DNA of 64,000 nucleotides. Source: Burkholderia sp. Lineage in GTDB: Bacteria > Pseudomonadota > Gammaproteobacteria > Burkholderiales > Burkholderiaceae. The stretch is taken from contig CP144361.1 of assembly GCA_040954445.1 (NCBI GenBank), positions 124,001-188,000 on the forward strand, in the 5' to 3' direction. Of the stretch, positions 18,821 through 28,864 are shown piece by piece. Every line of letters begins with the position of its first letter. Position 1 is the first letter of the stretch. Below the pieces are notes generated by a model. It was not told where the DNA came from. It ran no database searches and worked only from the letters and a program-made list of their open reading frames with translations. Position numbers and translations under genes: made by a program.

Positions 18821-19456
18821 ATGTCCCAATACTTCAGGATTCACCCGGAAAATCCCCAGCCGAGGCTGGTGCACCAGGCCGTCGAGATCGTGAAGCAGGG
18901 TGGCGTGATCGCCATGCCGACCGACTCCAGCTACGCGCTGACCTGCCATCTCGACGACAAGACCACTGTGGAACGCATGCGCAAGATCCGCGGGCTCGAC
19001 GACAAGCAACTGCTGTCCCTGCTGGTGCGCGACCTGTCCGAGCTGGCTAATTTCGCGATAGTCGACAATCACCAGTATCGGTTGATCAAGTCGGTTACGC
19101 CGGGGCCCTACGTATTCGTGCTGCAGGCCGCCAAGGAGGTGCCGCGCCGGCTCTCGCATCCCTCGCGTAAGACCATCGGGCTGCGCGTGCCGGATCATGC
19201 GATCACGCTGGCGGTGCTGGAGACGCTCGGCCAGCCGCTGCTGGGCACCACCCTGGTCCTGCCACCCGAAAGCGATCCGCTCAACGATCCAGAGGAAATC
19301 CGCGAACGCCTGGAAAAGCAGGTGGACTTAGTGATTGATGGCGGTGCCTGCCTGCGTGAGCCCTCGACCATCGTCGACCTGACCGGTGCTACACCGGTGC
19401 TGGTACGCGCCGGGCGCGGTTCGCTCGAGCCTTTCGGGCTGAGCGCCGAGGCCTGA
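18821..19456 (+). CDS. yciO: YciO/Sua5-family (threonylcarbamoyl-AMP synthase-like) protein
   Basis: A 211-residue member of the Sua5-YciO-YrdC fold, the YciO branch. Visible signatures are GGVIAMPTDSSYALTCHL (nucleotide and threonine pocket), the KxR-type KIRGLDDKQLLSLLVRDLSE, and TPGPYVFVLQA. The C-terminus has TIVDLTGATPVLVRAGRGSL. TsaC/Sua5 proteins make the threonylcarbamoyl-adenylate used for tRNA t6A37; the YciO branch may act on the same chemistry, but its role is less certain. ATG 18821 lies four bases after the stop of the PHP remnant, so the pair was an operon. The gene itself is intact. Confidence 0.93.
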   Translation: MSQYFRIHPENPQPRLVHQAVEIVKQGGVIAMPTDSSYALTCHLDDKTTVERMRKIRGLDDKQLLSLLVRDLSELANFAIVDNHQYRLIKSVTPGPYVFVLQAAKEVPRRLSHPSRKTIGLRVPDHAITLAVLETLGQPLLGTTLVLPPESDPLNDPEEIRERLEKQVDLVIDGGACLREPSTIVDLTGATPVLVRAGRGSLEPFGLSAEA

Positions 19457-19538
19457 GTCTCCGCTCCTCATCGACTGTCGTGATTGCCGGTCTCCGGTTT
19501 GTCCGTCGGTCATTTCCCGCTTGTTACAATATCCTGCC

Positions 19539-20198
19539 ATGGACAATCTGATTCAGACCATCGTCGTCTACGCCCTGCCGGTGAGCTGCGCGATCACTCT
19601 ACACGAGGCCGCGCACGGTTACGCTGCACGCCTGCTCGGCGACAACACAGCCTACGCGCTCGGTCGCGTGTCGTTCAATCCGATGCGCCACATCGATCTA
19701 ATCGGCACTATCGTGATACCGTTGGTGCTGTACTTCCTGACCAGTGGTACCTTCCTGTTCGGTTATGCCAAGCCAGTGCCGGTCGCATTTCGCAACCTAC
19801 GCAATCCTCGCTTGGGAAGCCTGTGCGTGTCGGCGGCGGGGCCGGTTTGCAACTTCGTACAAGTGCTGATCTGGGGCTTTGTGTCGATCGGCCTGTCGGC
19901 CGCCTCGGTCGACGAGCCCTTCTTCACGCGCATGGCTGCGGTCGGGGTCGTCGTAAACCTGGTGCTCGGGGTATTGAACCTGTTTCCCTTGCCGCCACTC
20001 GACGGTGGGCGCATGCTCACGGCGCTATTGCCGCCCAGGCAGTCGATCGCGCTCTTGAAGATCGAGCCCTATGGTTTCATCATCATCCTGCTGCTGATCA
20101 TGACGGGCCTCCTGACGAAGTTTTGGCTGCGACCGGGGGTCGACATCGGCTACAGCATCGTGACGGCCATCCTGACTCCATTTGCCTCGCTTTGCTAA
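19539..20198 (+). CDS. Site-2-protease-type M50 membrane metallopeptidase
   Basis: A 219-residue polytopic membrane protein of the short M50 class. The zinc-binding HEAAH (residues 27-31) sits in a membrane segment. The third ligand motif is NLFPLPPLDGG near residue 150. Further hydrophobic segments are LIGTIVIPLVLYFL, VCNFVQVLIWGFV and GFIIILLLIMTGLL. The start at 19539 (MDNLIQTIVVYALPV) is preferred over an ATG six codons earlier. The substrate is unknown; these proteases cut within the membrane. It lies between yciO (82 bp upstream) and trpS (9 bp downstream), the conserved arrangement in Burkholderiales. Confidence 0.92.
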   Translation: MDNLIQTIVVYALPVSCAITLHEAAHGYAARLLGDNTAYALGRVSFNPMRHIDLIGTIVIPLVLYFLTSGTFLFGYAKPVPVAFRNLRNPRLGSLCVSAAGPVCNFVQVLIWGFVSIGLSAASVDEPFFTRMAAVGVVVNLVLGVLNLFPLPPLDGGRMLTALLPPRQSIALLKIEPYGFIIILLLIMTGLLTKFWLRPGVDIGYSIVTAILTPFASLC

Positions 20199-20207
20199 AA
20201 TATAATC

Positions 20208-21410
20208 ATGTTCCCCGAACGTATCTTTTCCGGCATGCGTCCTACCGGATCGCTCCACCTCGGCCATTACCATGGCGTGCTGAAGAACTGGGCGAGGCTG
20301 CAATCTGAATATCAGTGCTTCTTCTGCATGGTCGATTGGCATGCGCTGACCACCCACTACGAAACACCTGAGGTGATCGAGAAGAACGTCTGGGAAGTGC
20401 TGATTGACTGGATCGCGGCTAGCATCGATCCGGCTCAGGCCACGCTATTCATCCAGAGCAAGGTGCCAGAGCACGCCGAGCTGGCTCTGCTGCTGGGCAT
20501 GAGCACACCATTGGGCTGGCTCGAGCGCGTACCGACCTATAAGGAACAGATTGAAAAGCTCAAAGACAAGGATCTCTCGACCTACGGCTTCCTGGGCTAC
20601 CCGGTACTGATGGCCGCCGACATTCTGCTGTACCGCGGCTCGCTGGTGCCGGTCGGCCAGGACCAGGTTCCCCACGTCGAGATGACCCGCGAAATCGCGC
20701 GCCGCTTCAACTACCTCTACGGTCGCGAGGCCGATTTCGAGGAGAAAGCGCTGGAGGCGGCCAAGAAGCTCGGCGGCAAGCGTTCCAAGCTCTATCGTGA
20801 GCTGCGTAACGCTTACCAGCAGGAAGGCGATGACGAGGCGCTCGAGCAGGCGCGCGCGATGTTGCAGGAATCGCAGAGCCTGTCGATGAGCGATCGTGAG
20901 CGTCTATTCGGCTATCTGGAAGGCGCGTGCAAGATCATTCTTGTCGAGCCGCAGACGCTGTTGACTAAAGCGTCGTGCATGCCGGGCTTGGACGGCGGCA
21001 AGATGTCAAAGTCTTATGGCAATACCATCGGTCTGCGCGAGGATGCCGAGACCATCACCAAGAAGGTTCGTACCATGCCAACCGATCCGGCGCGTGTGCG
21101 TCGTACCGATCCGGGCGATCCGGAAAAGTGCCCGGTCTGGCAGTTCCACCTGGTCTATTCGGATGAGTCCACACGCAAGTGGGTGCAGAAGGGCTGCAAG
21201 TCGGCCGGCATTGGCTGCTTGGACTGCAAGCAGCCAATGGTCGAGGCCATCCTGCGTGAGCAACAGCCGATGCTCGAGCGCGCACAGAAGTACATGGATG
21301 ACCCGTCGCTGCTGCGCGCGATCGTCGCCGATGGTTGCGACAAGGCACGCAAGCACGCGGTCGAGACCATGCGAGACGTGCGTGACGCGATGGGCCTGTC
21401 GTACAACTGA
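20208..21410 (+). CDS. trpS: Tryptophanyl-tRNA synthetase
   Basis: A class Ic aminoacyl-tRNA synthetase of 400 residues that charges tRNA-Trp. The HIGH-type motif is SLHLGHYHG near residue 17, and the KMSKS motif is GGKMSKSYGN near residue 268. AADILLYRGSLVPVGQDQ forms the Trp/AMP pocket. It is longer than the E. coli enzyme, with an inserted helical stretch (KKLGGKRSKLYRELRNAYQQ) and a C-terminal Cys-containing region, features I associate with the longer beta-proteobacterial form. It is intact. Only 55 bp of former downstream sequence (a possible start MITIPVHSGASGKN at 21424) remains before an IS end. Confidence 0.97.
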   Translation: MFPERIFSGMRPTGSLHLGHYHGVLKNWARLQSEYQCFFCMVDWHALTTHYETPEVIEKNVWEVLIDWIAASIDPAQATLFIQSKVPEHAELALLLGMSTPLGWLERVPTYKEQIEKLKDKDLSTYGFLGYPVLMAADILLYRGSLVPVGQDQVPHVEMTREIARRFNYLYGREADFEEKALEAAKKLGGKRSKLYRELRNAYQQEGDDEALEQARAMLQESQSLSMSDRERLFGYLEGACKIILVEPQTLLTKASCMPGLDGGKMSKSYGNTIGLREDAETITKKVRTMPTDPARVRRTDPGDPEKCPVWQFHLVYSDESTRKWVQKGCKSAGIGCLDCKQPMVEAILREQQPMLERAQKYMDDPSLLRAIVADGCDKARKHAVETMRDVRDAMGLSYN

Positions 21411-21554
21411 GCGGCGCGCGGCGATGATCACGATTCCTGTCCACAGTGGCGCGAGCGGCAAAAATGGCGTTGTTGCATAAATCTGGCCTTCCCGAGCTTG
21501 CCGGTGCTGAATTACACTACACTCTGTCGCCGAGCAAAACGTTTGATATAGAAC

Positions 21555-22639
21555 GGCGTTGTTGCATAAATCGAGCGTGAGGACGCAATGGCATCGACGG
21601 GCATAATTCAGGCGATACGAACGGATTGCGGACGAGCGAGGTCCGCCATGCGGTTGATGACGCCGACGCGCCTAGAGACACTAGCCGCTGAGGGTCTTGA
21701 ACCGATACATCGCATTCTCGGCAAGCGATCGCCGGTGGTAGCCACTGTGTTGCTTCCATTCTCGACGACCGTCACGGGCAATTGCATCAACCGCGCCATT
21801 ACGCCACGCCGCACCGGGCATATCCGCTGGCCAATGAGCGGCACCCTCGCGTGGCGGAATCGAAGGAATAGCACTGCGTGCAGCAATGGCCGCATGGCAT
21901 GGCTTGGTGTCGTAGGCACCGTCACCGCCGATGACATCGATTTGTTCTTCGCGTGGAATCTGGTCGAGCAACTTGGTCAGAGCGTCACCGTCAGCCACAT
22001 TCTGATTCGTCATTAGCGCGGCATGCACTTGACCTGTATTCGCGTTGAGCGCGAGATGGACTTTACGCCACGTGCGCCGCTTCGAGTAGCCGTGCTGGCG
22101 CACCTTCCATTCACCTTCTCCATAGACCTTCAGACCGGTGCTGTCGACAACCAGATGGATCGGTTCATTGTCACGAAGGATCGGCAGTTCGACATCAAGC
22201 GTTTTTGCCCGGCGACAGAGCGTGGTGTAATTCGGCACCGGCAAGCTCGGGAAGGCCAAATCGCGCAGACTTTGGGTGAAACCTTGCAGGGCGCGCAAGG
22301 TCAGTCGATAGACGGTCTTCACGCCAAGTAATGCCTGAATCAGCGTATCGCCGTATAGACACGGGCGACCACGTGTGGGTATGGCATCGGGTATTCTGGC
22401 AAGGACGGCTTCATCTATCCATATTGTTACGTGCCCCCGGTTGATCAGGCCTTCATTATAGGCCGCCCAATTCCTGACACGGTAGCGTGCCTTCGGCTCA
22501 CCTGTCTTGTGTATGTCCTTGCGCATTTTCTTGGAAAAAAATTAGGCAGTTACTCTGGAATCTGACTTGATAGGGATCTGGCCCCGAGACTGTTGTGCGT
22601 AAACATCAATGGATCTCGCTCGATTTATGCAACAACGCC
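21555..22639 (-). mobile_element. IS5-family copy inserted into another IS, 9-bp TSD
   Basis: Clean termini and a perfect ATATAGAAC duplication make this the clearest transposition event in the window. The element is 1085 bp because about 35 bp near 21671 are deleted. Confidence 0.96.
21681..22526 (-). pseudogene. IS5-family transposase, C-terminus truncated
   Basis: 281 codons are open and include the full catalytic triad. The ~35-bp deletion after YRFKTL changes the frame and removes the last ~40 residues. Activity is uncertain. Confidence 0.85.
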
Positions 22640-23324
22640 ATATAGAACTACCAATCCTTCGCGACAACGAACCGATCCATCTGGTGGTTGACAGCACCGG
22701 TCTGAAGGTCTATGGCGAAGGTGAGTGGAAGGTGCGCCAGCACGGCTACTCGCAGCGGCGCACGTGGCGTAAAGTCTAGCTCGCGCTCAAAGCGAATACG
22801 AGTCAAGTGCATGCCGCGCTAATGACGCATCAGAATGTGGCTGACGGTGACGCTTTGGCCAAGTTGCTCGACCAGATTCCAGGCGACGAACACATCGATG
22901 TCATCGGCGGTGACGGTGCCTACGAGACACCAAGCCATGCCATGCGGCCATTGCTGCACGCAGTGCTATGCCTTCGATTCCGCCACGCAAGGGTGTGCCG
23001 CTCATTGGTCAGCGGATACGCCCGGTGTAGCGTGGCGTAACGGCGCGGTTGATGCAATTGCTCGTGAAGGTTGTCGAGAATGGAAGAAAGATAGTGGCTA
23101 CCACCGGCGATCGCTTGCCGAGAATGCGATGTATCAGTTCGAGATGCTCACCGGCAACTTGCTCTGAGCGCGTCACATCGCCTCGCAGGCAAACGAGGTC
23201 GCCGCTCGCGTCGGCGTAATCAACCATGGGGGCGGACCTCGCTCGGCTGCAATCAGTTCGTATCGCCTGAAATTATGCCCATCGATGCTATTGCGTCCTC
23301 ATGCTCGATTTATGAAATAACGCC

Positions 23325-23525
23325 CCAGACCACGTTCAGGTCCGGCTTGAACGCAACGATGCGTTCAAGGTCGACCGAGCGGTTGTCGCCCACTCGTGGG
23401 GGCACGAGCAGGGGCAGGGTGCCGGACGGTTCGGTCGGCATCGGCGATCATGGTGATAAGGTTCGGTGCGGCGGCCCGCCCGCCAATCTTCGACCCAACA
23501 TTGATTGCGCGCGCATCGATCAGCG
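23325..23525 (-). pseudogene. btuF: Vitamin B12-binding protein BtuF remnant
   Basis: Directly downstream of cobC on the minus strand, a frame reads VGDNRSVDLERIVAFKPDLN then VVW before it is cut by the IS at 23324. This is the characteristic block of periplasmic cobalamin-binding BtuF-type proteins. An upstream piece, APNLITMIADA, resembles their N-terminal APxLTELxYA but is out of frame. BtuF-type genes commonly follow cobC. It is broken both internally and at its 3' end. Confidence 0.6.
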
Positions 23526-24560
23526 CTAGACTACATGATACACGGCGGTGACCGTGTAATGGTCCAGCGCATCCTCGAGCCGCAACCATTCGTTTTCGAT
23601 CCCCGGCAGGCCGATCCGCAGGCTCGGCGCTTGCGGGAAGAAACGCGTCCAGACGCCCTGCGTGGCGAGCGTGTTATGCAGGGCCCAAGCACGGGGATCG
23701 TCGATCCAGCAGAATAGCGGGGTGGCGCGCACTGTGAAGCCGCGCAGGCGCAGCAGTTCCGCGAGCCGCTCGCCGTCGACGAGCAGGCGCTCGCGTGTGG
23801 CCTGTTGCCAGCCCTGGTCGGCCAGCGCGGTCGACACAGCGTGCCGCGCCGGGCCGCTTACGGTCCAGGTGCCGAGCTCGGCGCGCAGCCGCGCTAGCGG
23901 AAGCGGCGCGGCAAGCACGAAGCCGGCGCGCACGCCGGCCAGCCCGAAGAATTTGCCGACCGAGCGCAGCACAAATAAGCCCTCGCGGCTGACATCAGCG
24001 ACCAGCGTATCCTCGCCGCCGGTATCGGCGAAGGCTTCGTCGACGATCAGGGCACCGCCGCGCGCTGCCAGTTGCGCGTGCCAGCCCAGCAGGCGCTTGC
24101 GAGTCAGGCGTTCAGCGGTTGGATTATTGGGATTGCCGACGATCACGTAACGCAGCGACCGCGGCAGTAAGGTTGCGTCGGTATCGAACGTCGCCAGCGT
24201 GTGGTAGTGGCGCCGGAAGGCCGGCGCGTATTCGCTGTAGGTGAGCGGCGCGACGCCGGTGATGCCGGGTTCGAGCAGCGCGGGTAGAGCGCGAATCGCA
24301 GCCTGGCTTCCGGCCACCGCCAGCACGTGCGCAGCATCGGGAACGCCGTAGTAGCGCGCGGCCAGCGCGGCGAACGGCGCTTCGTCACCGGGCAGGCGGT
24401 GCCAGTCCTCGGTCGGCATCGGCGGCACCGGATAACCGATCGGGTTGATACCAGTCGAAAGATCGAGCCAGCGCGCGACCGGGATGCCGTAGCGTTGTGC
24501 GGCGTCGTGCGGATTGCCGCCGTGCATGATGGCCGGCGGCTGGAGAGAAGAATTATTCAT
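23526..24560 (-). CDS. cobC: Threonine-phosphate decarboxylase (PLP-dependent)
   Basis: CobC (CobD in Salmonella naming) makes (R)-1-amino-2-propanol phosphate for the cobinamide side arm. The 344-residue fold-type-I aminotransferase relative begins MHGGNPHDAAQRYG and LDLSTGINPIGYP. It has VIVGNPNNPTAER, the Asp in LIVDEAFAD that contacts the PLP pyridine nitrogen, and the PLP-binding Lys in RSVGKFFGLAGVRAG. The start at 24560 (MNNSSLQPPAIMHGG) gives the normal length. An IS at 24615-25761 separates it from cobD, with a near-perfect target duplication, so the original order cobU-cobD-cobC-btuF is clear. The coding frame is intact. Confidence 0.94.
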   Translation of the reverse strand: MNNSSLQPPAIMHGGNPHDAAQRYGIPVARWLDLSTGINPIGYPVPPMPTEDWHRLPGDEAPFAALAARYYGVPDAAHVLAVAGSQAAIRALPALLEPGITGVAPLTYSEYAPAFRRHYHTLATFDTDATLLPRSLRYVIVGNPNNPTAERLTRKRLLGWHAQLAARGGALIVDEAFADTGGEDTLVADVSREGLFVLRSVGKFFGLAGVRAGFVLAAPLPLARLRAELGTWTVSGPARHAVSTALADQGWQQATRERLLVDGERLAELLRLRGFTVRATPLFCWIDDPRAWALHNTLATQGVWTRFFPQAPSLRIGLPGIENEWLRLEDALDHYTVTAVYHVV

Positions 24561-24614
24561 AGGGCGGTTCGGGCGAGACGACCGAGGGTGCCCCCGCCAC
24601 GTGGAATTGAGAGA

Positions 24615-25761
24615 GGCGTTGTTGCATAAATCGAGCGTGAGGACGCCATGGCATCTACGGGGCATAATTTCAGGCGATACGAACGGATTGCGGACGAGCG
24701 AGGTCCGCCATACGGTTGATGACGCCGACGCGAACGGCGACCTCGGTCGCCTGCGAGGCGATGTGACGAGCCCAGAGACAGTTGCCGGTGAGGGCCTTGA
24801 ACCGATATATTGCATTCTCGGCAACCGATCTCCGGTGGTAACCACTGTGTTGCTTCCATTCTCGCCGACCGTCACGAGCAATTGCATCAACCGCGCCATT
24901 ACGCCACGCCGCACCGGGCATATCCGCTGGCCAATGAGCGGCACCCTCGCGTGGCGGAATCGAAGGAATAGCACTGGCGTGCAGCAATGGCCGCATGGCA
25001 TGGCTTGGTGTCGTAGGCACCGTCACCGCCGATGACATTGATTTGTTCTTCGCGTGGAATCTGGTCGAGCAACTTGGCCAGAGCGTCACCGTCAGCCACA
25101 TTCTGATTCGTGATTGGCGCGGCATGCACTTGACCCGTATTCGCGTTGAGCGCGAGGTGGACTTTACGCCACGTGCGCCGCTTCGAGTAGCCGTGCTGGC
25201 GCACCTTCCATTCACCTTCTCCATAGACCTTCAGACCGGTGCTGTCGACAACCAGATGGATCGGTTCGTTGTCGAAAAGGATCGGCAGATCGACATCAAG
25301 CGTTTTTGCCCGGCGACAGAGCGTGGTGTAATTCGGCACAAGCAAGCTCGGGAAGGCCAAATCGCGTAGACTTTGGGTGAAACCTTGCAGGGCGCGCAAC
25401 GTCAGTCGATAGACGGTCTTTACGCCAAGTAATGCCTGAATCAGCGCATCGCCGTATAAACACGGGCGACCACGTGTGGGTATGGCGTCGGGTATTCTGG
25501 CAAGGACGGCTTCATCTATCCATATCGTCACGTTCTCCCGGTTGATCAGGCCTGCATTATAGGCCGCCCAATTCCCGCATTATAGGCCGCCCAATTCCCG
25601 ACATGGTAGCGTGCCTTCAGCTCACCTGTCTTGTGTATGTCCTTGCGCATTTTCTTGGAAAAAATTAGGCAGTGACTCTGACATCTGACTTGATAGGGGG
25701 CTGGCCGGCGAGCGTTGCGCGTAAACGTCAACGGCTTTCGCTCGATTTATGCAACAACGCC
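24615..25761 (-). mobile_element. IS5-family copy between cobD and cobC, near-perfect TSD
   Basis: Flanked by ATTGAGAGA (24606-24614) and ATTAAGAGA (25762-25770), an 8/9 match, so this is an original insertion site. It carries a 23-bp tandem duplication of GCATTATAGGCCGCCCAATT in its N-terminal coding part. Confidence 0.95.
24670..25650 (-). pseudogene. IS5-family transposase, frameshifted
   Basis: The tandem duplication near codon 20 and an extra base near 24976 (CACTGGCGTGCAG) break the frame. The longest open piece is 24899-25531. Confidence 0.85.
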
Positions 25762-25825
25762 ATTAAGAGAGAAGGGGATGGACATGGCGCATTTCACGGC
25801 GCGCGGTCAGCGTCAGGCTAGGGCC

Positions 25826-26770
25826 TCAGCCATGCCGGGTGACGACCGAGAGCGCGGCACCGGCCAGCAGTAGCTCGAGCCAGAGGATCGAGGTACACGC
25901 CACCAGCACAAGCGCAGCGCGTACATGCGCGGGCGAGGCCGGCTCTCCGGAGCCGAGCTGGGGGCGTATATCAAGTTCGCCGTGGTAGACAGCCAGGCCA
26001 CCCAGCACTACGTTGAGGCTGCCGGCACCAGCGGCCATCACGGGTCCGGCATTTGGGCTGTCCCATTGGGGCGCCTGGCTGCGCCAGCAGCGCCAGGCGG
26101 TGGCGGTGTCGCCGAGTAGCACGTAGCTGGCAGCCGTGAGCCGTGCCGGCACCCAGTTCAGCGCATCGTCGATGTGCGCTGCGGCCCAGCCGAAGCGCAG
26201 CAGGCGCGGTGTACGATAGCCCCACATCGCGTCGAGCGTGTTGGCGAGCCGAAACATCAGCGCACCGGGGCCACCGGCCACAGCGAACCAGAACAGCGCA
26301 CCGAAGATCGCGTCGTTGCCATTTTCTAGCGCAGATTCGACGGCCGCGCGCGATAGCGCCGAGGCATCGGCCTCGCGCGTGTCGCGCGAGACGATGCGCG
26401 CGGTCAGCGTGCGGGCTTTGGCGAGATCACCGCGGGCGAGAGCGACGCCGATCGGCGCGATATGCTCGGCCAGGCTCTTCGCGCCGAGCGCGAACCACAG
26501 CAAAGCAATATGCACGGCGGCGGCTAGTGGCCAGGAGAGTAGCAGGACGAGTAGCAGAGCTGCCAGCACCGGCGGTAGCACCGCCAGGCACCAGGCCGCT
26601 AGGCCAATTGGTCGACCCAGCCGGCCATGATTCAGGCGCACCTCAATAGCCTGGACTAGGTGCCCGAAGGCGATCAGGGGATGGCCGCGGCGCGGTTCGC
26701 CGAAGCGCCAATCGACCAGGAAAGCTGCGACCGCGAGAATCGCCACCGCCGGTGGCGACAGCATCAGCAT
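25826..26770 (-). CDS. cobD: Adenosylcobinamide-phosphate synthase (CbiB/CobD)
   Basis: This integral membrane protein joins the aminopropanol arm to adenosylcobyrate. The 314-residue protein has the typical pattern: N-terminal hydrophobic segment AVAILAVAAFLVDWRFGEP, the conserved RRGHPLIAFG, a long hydrophobic pair VLPPVLAALLLVLLLSWPL, RIVSRDTREAD, SALENGNDAIFGALFWF, NTLDAMWGYRT and DDALNWVPARLTA. Its start ATG overlaps the cobU stop by seven bases (26764-26770), showing coupling. Supplied by cobU and followed by cobC, it belongs to the nucleotide-loop part of B12 synthesis. The frame is intact. Confidence 0.95.
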   Translation of the reverse strand: MLMLSPPAVAILAVAAFLVDWRFGEPRRGHPLIAFGHLVQAIEVRLNHGRLGRPIGLAAWCLAVLPPVLAALLLVLLLSWPLAAAVHIALLWFALGAKSLAEHIAPIGVALARGDLAKARTLTARIVSRDTREADASALSRAAVESALENGNDAIFGALFWFAVAGGPGALMFRLANTLDAMWGYRTPRLLRFGWAAAHIDDALNWVPARLTAASYVLLGDTATAWRCWRSQAPQWDSPNAGPVMAAGAGSLNVVLGGLAVYHGELDIRPQLGSGEPASPAHVRAALVLVACTSILWLELLLAGAALSVVTRHG

Positions 26771-27323
26771 TCTGGTTCTCCAGGCACCTTCACGCTCATC
26801 GGCAGGCCCGCCACCACCAGCGTGACATGCGTGGCGAGCGCGGCGATGCGCTGGTTGAGCCGGCCCAACTCGTCGACGTAGCGACGCGTCTCGGTGCCGA
26901 GCGGGATCACGCCCAGGCCAATCTCGTTGCTGACCACGATCACGCGCGCCTGCGGAGCGCGCAGCACGTCTTCCAGCGCCGCCACATGCGCGGCGAGCGT
27001 GGCGGCGTCGACAGCCGTGCCGTCGGGTGGGCAGAGCAGGCCGGCGAGCCACAGTGTCAGGCAGTCGACCAGCACGCAGGCGGCGGGATGGTCGAGTGCG
27101 GCGACCGCCTCGGCCAACGCCTCGGGCGCCTCGACCAGCCTCCAGTCGGGGGGCGGCGCGCCTGATGATGGGCGATGCGGCGATCAAATGCGGCGTCGCC
27201 GACCACACGCGCGGTGGCGACATAAGTGACAGCGCGACCGCTCGCGGCAGCCAGCCGTTCGGCATACGCGCTCTTGCCTGAGCGGGTTCCGCCGAACACA
27301 AAGTTGAGGTGGTGCGAAGTCAT
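26764..27323 (-). pseudogene. cobU: Adenosylcobinamide kinase/guanylyltransferase, frameshifted
   Basis: CobU/CobP phosphorylates adenosylcobinamide and adds GMP. The first frame holds the P-loop FVFGGTRSGKSAYAERLA and VTYVATARVVGD. The second holds LVDCLTLWLAGLL, VIVVSNEIGLGVIPLG and TRRYVDELGRLNQRIA. They are separated at a G6 run (27148-27153). One more base restores RRPPDWRLVEAPEALAEAV, so the coding strand lost one C of a C7 tract. This is the same lesion as in copA. If it is real, the nucleotide-loop step is missing; if it is a consensus error, the gene is intact. Confidence 0.88.
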
Positions 27324-27346
27324 CGCATGATTGTCACAGCGCGCTA

Positions 27347-27373
27347 GTGATCCGCAATGCGTTATTTTGAAAT
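27347..27373. repeat. Palindromic-repeat arm at IS junction
   Basis: GTGATCCGCAATGCG, TTATTTTGAAAT ends exactly where an IS begins, the same break point as at 10497-10523. Confidence 0.65.
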
Positions 27374-28073
27374 GGCGTTATTGCATCAATCGAGCATGAG
27401 GACGCCATGGTATCTACGGGTATAATTTCATGCGATACGAACGGATTGCGGACGAGCGAGGTCCGCCATACGGTTGATGACGCCGACGCGAACGGCGACT
27501 TCGGTCGCCTGCGAGGCGATGTGAGGCGCCCAGAGACAGTTGCCGGTGAGGGTCTTGAACCGATACATCGCATTCTCGGCAAGCGATCGCCGGTGGTAGC
27601 CACTGTGTTGCTTCCATTCTCGACGACCGTGACGGGCAATTGCATCAACCGCACCATTACGCCACGCCGCACCGGGCATATCCGCTGGCTAATGAGCGGA
27701 ACCCTCGCGTGGCGGAATCGAAGGAGTAGCACGGCATGCAGCAACGGCCGCATGGCATGGCTTGGTGTCGTAGTCACCGTCACCGCCGATGACATTGATT
27801 TGTTCTTCGCGTGGAATCTGGTCGAGCAACTTGGCCAGAGCGTCACCGTCAGCCACATTCTGATTCGTCATTAGCGCGGCATGCACTTAACCCGTATTTG
27901 CGTTGAGCGCAAGCTGGACTTTACGCCAGGTGCGCCGCTTCGAGTAGCCGTGCTGGCGCACCTTCCATTCACTTTCGCCATAGACCTTCAGACCGGTGCT
28001 GTCGACAACTAGATGGATCGGTTCGTTGTTGTGAAAGATTGGCAGTTCGACATCAAGCATTTTTGCCCGGCGA
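27374..28073 (-). mobile_element. IS5-family partial copy (C-terminal two thirds)
   Basis: Starts with a variant end GGCGTTATTGCATCAATC and is cut at 28073 within the codons for RRAKMLDVELP by the next element. It carries several substitutions and is older than the intact copies. Confidence 0.9.
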
Positions 28074-28733
28074 GGCGTTGTTGCATAAATCGAGCGAAAG
28101 CCGTTGACGTTTACGCGCAACGCTCGCCGGCCAGCCTCCTATCAAGTCAAATTTCAGAGTAACTGCCTAATTTTTCCAAGAAAATGCGCAAGGACATACA
28201 CAAGACAGGTAAGCCGAAGGCACGCTACCATGTCAGGAATTGGGCGGCCTATAATGCAGGCCTGTTCAACCGGGGAAGCGTGACGATATGGATAGATGAA
28301 GCCGTCCTTACCAGAATACCCGACGCCATACCCACACGTGGTCGCCCGTGTTTATACGGCGATGCGCTGATTCAGGCATTACTTGGCATGAAGACCGTCT
28401 ATCGACTGACGTTGCGCGCCCTGCAAGGTTTCACCCAAAGTCTACGCGATTTTGCCTTCCCGAGCTTGCCGGTGCCGAATTACACCACGCTCGGTCGCCG
28501 GGCAAAAACGCTTGATGTCGAACTGCTAATCTTTCGCAACAACGAACCGATCCATCTAGTTGTCGACAGCGCCGGTCTGAAGGTCTATGGCGAAGGTGAA
28601 TGGAAGGTGCGCCAGCACGGCTACTCGAAGCGGCACACCTGGCGTAAAGTCCATCTTGCGCTCAACGCAAATACGGGTCAAGTGCATACCGCGCTAATGA
28701 CGAATCAGAATGTGGCTGACGGTGACGCTCTGG

Positions 28734-28752
28734 GGCGTTGTTGCATAAATCG
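28734..28752. repeat. 19-bp IS-end stub
   Basis: GGCGTTGTTGCATAAATCG immediately precedes a complete copy. The same 19-bp stub occurs at 31407. Confidence 0.85.
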
Positions 28753-28864
28753 GGCGTTGTTGCATAAATCGAGCGAGATCCGTTGACGTTTACGCCCAAC
28801 GGTCGCGGGGCCAGCCTCCTATCAAGTCAGATTCCAGAGTAACTGCCTAATTTTTGCCAAGAAA

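Larger units (their letters stand above)
21466..23324 (+). mobile_element. Older IS5-family copy, internally deleted and split by a later IS
   Basis: The pieces are 21466-21554 and 22649-23324. The first holds 18 bp of terminus joined directly to transposase codons near DLAFPSLPV, an internal deletion. The second continues to a degraded end TTTATGAAATAACGCC. A 9-bp duplication ATATAGAAC at 21546-21554 and 22640-22648 flanks the intruding copy. Stops and indels, for example AAAGTCTAGCTC, show the host copy is dead. Confidence 0.9.
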
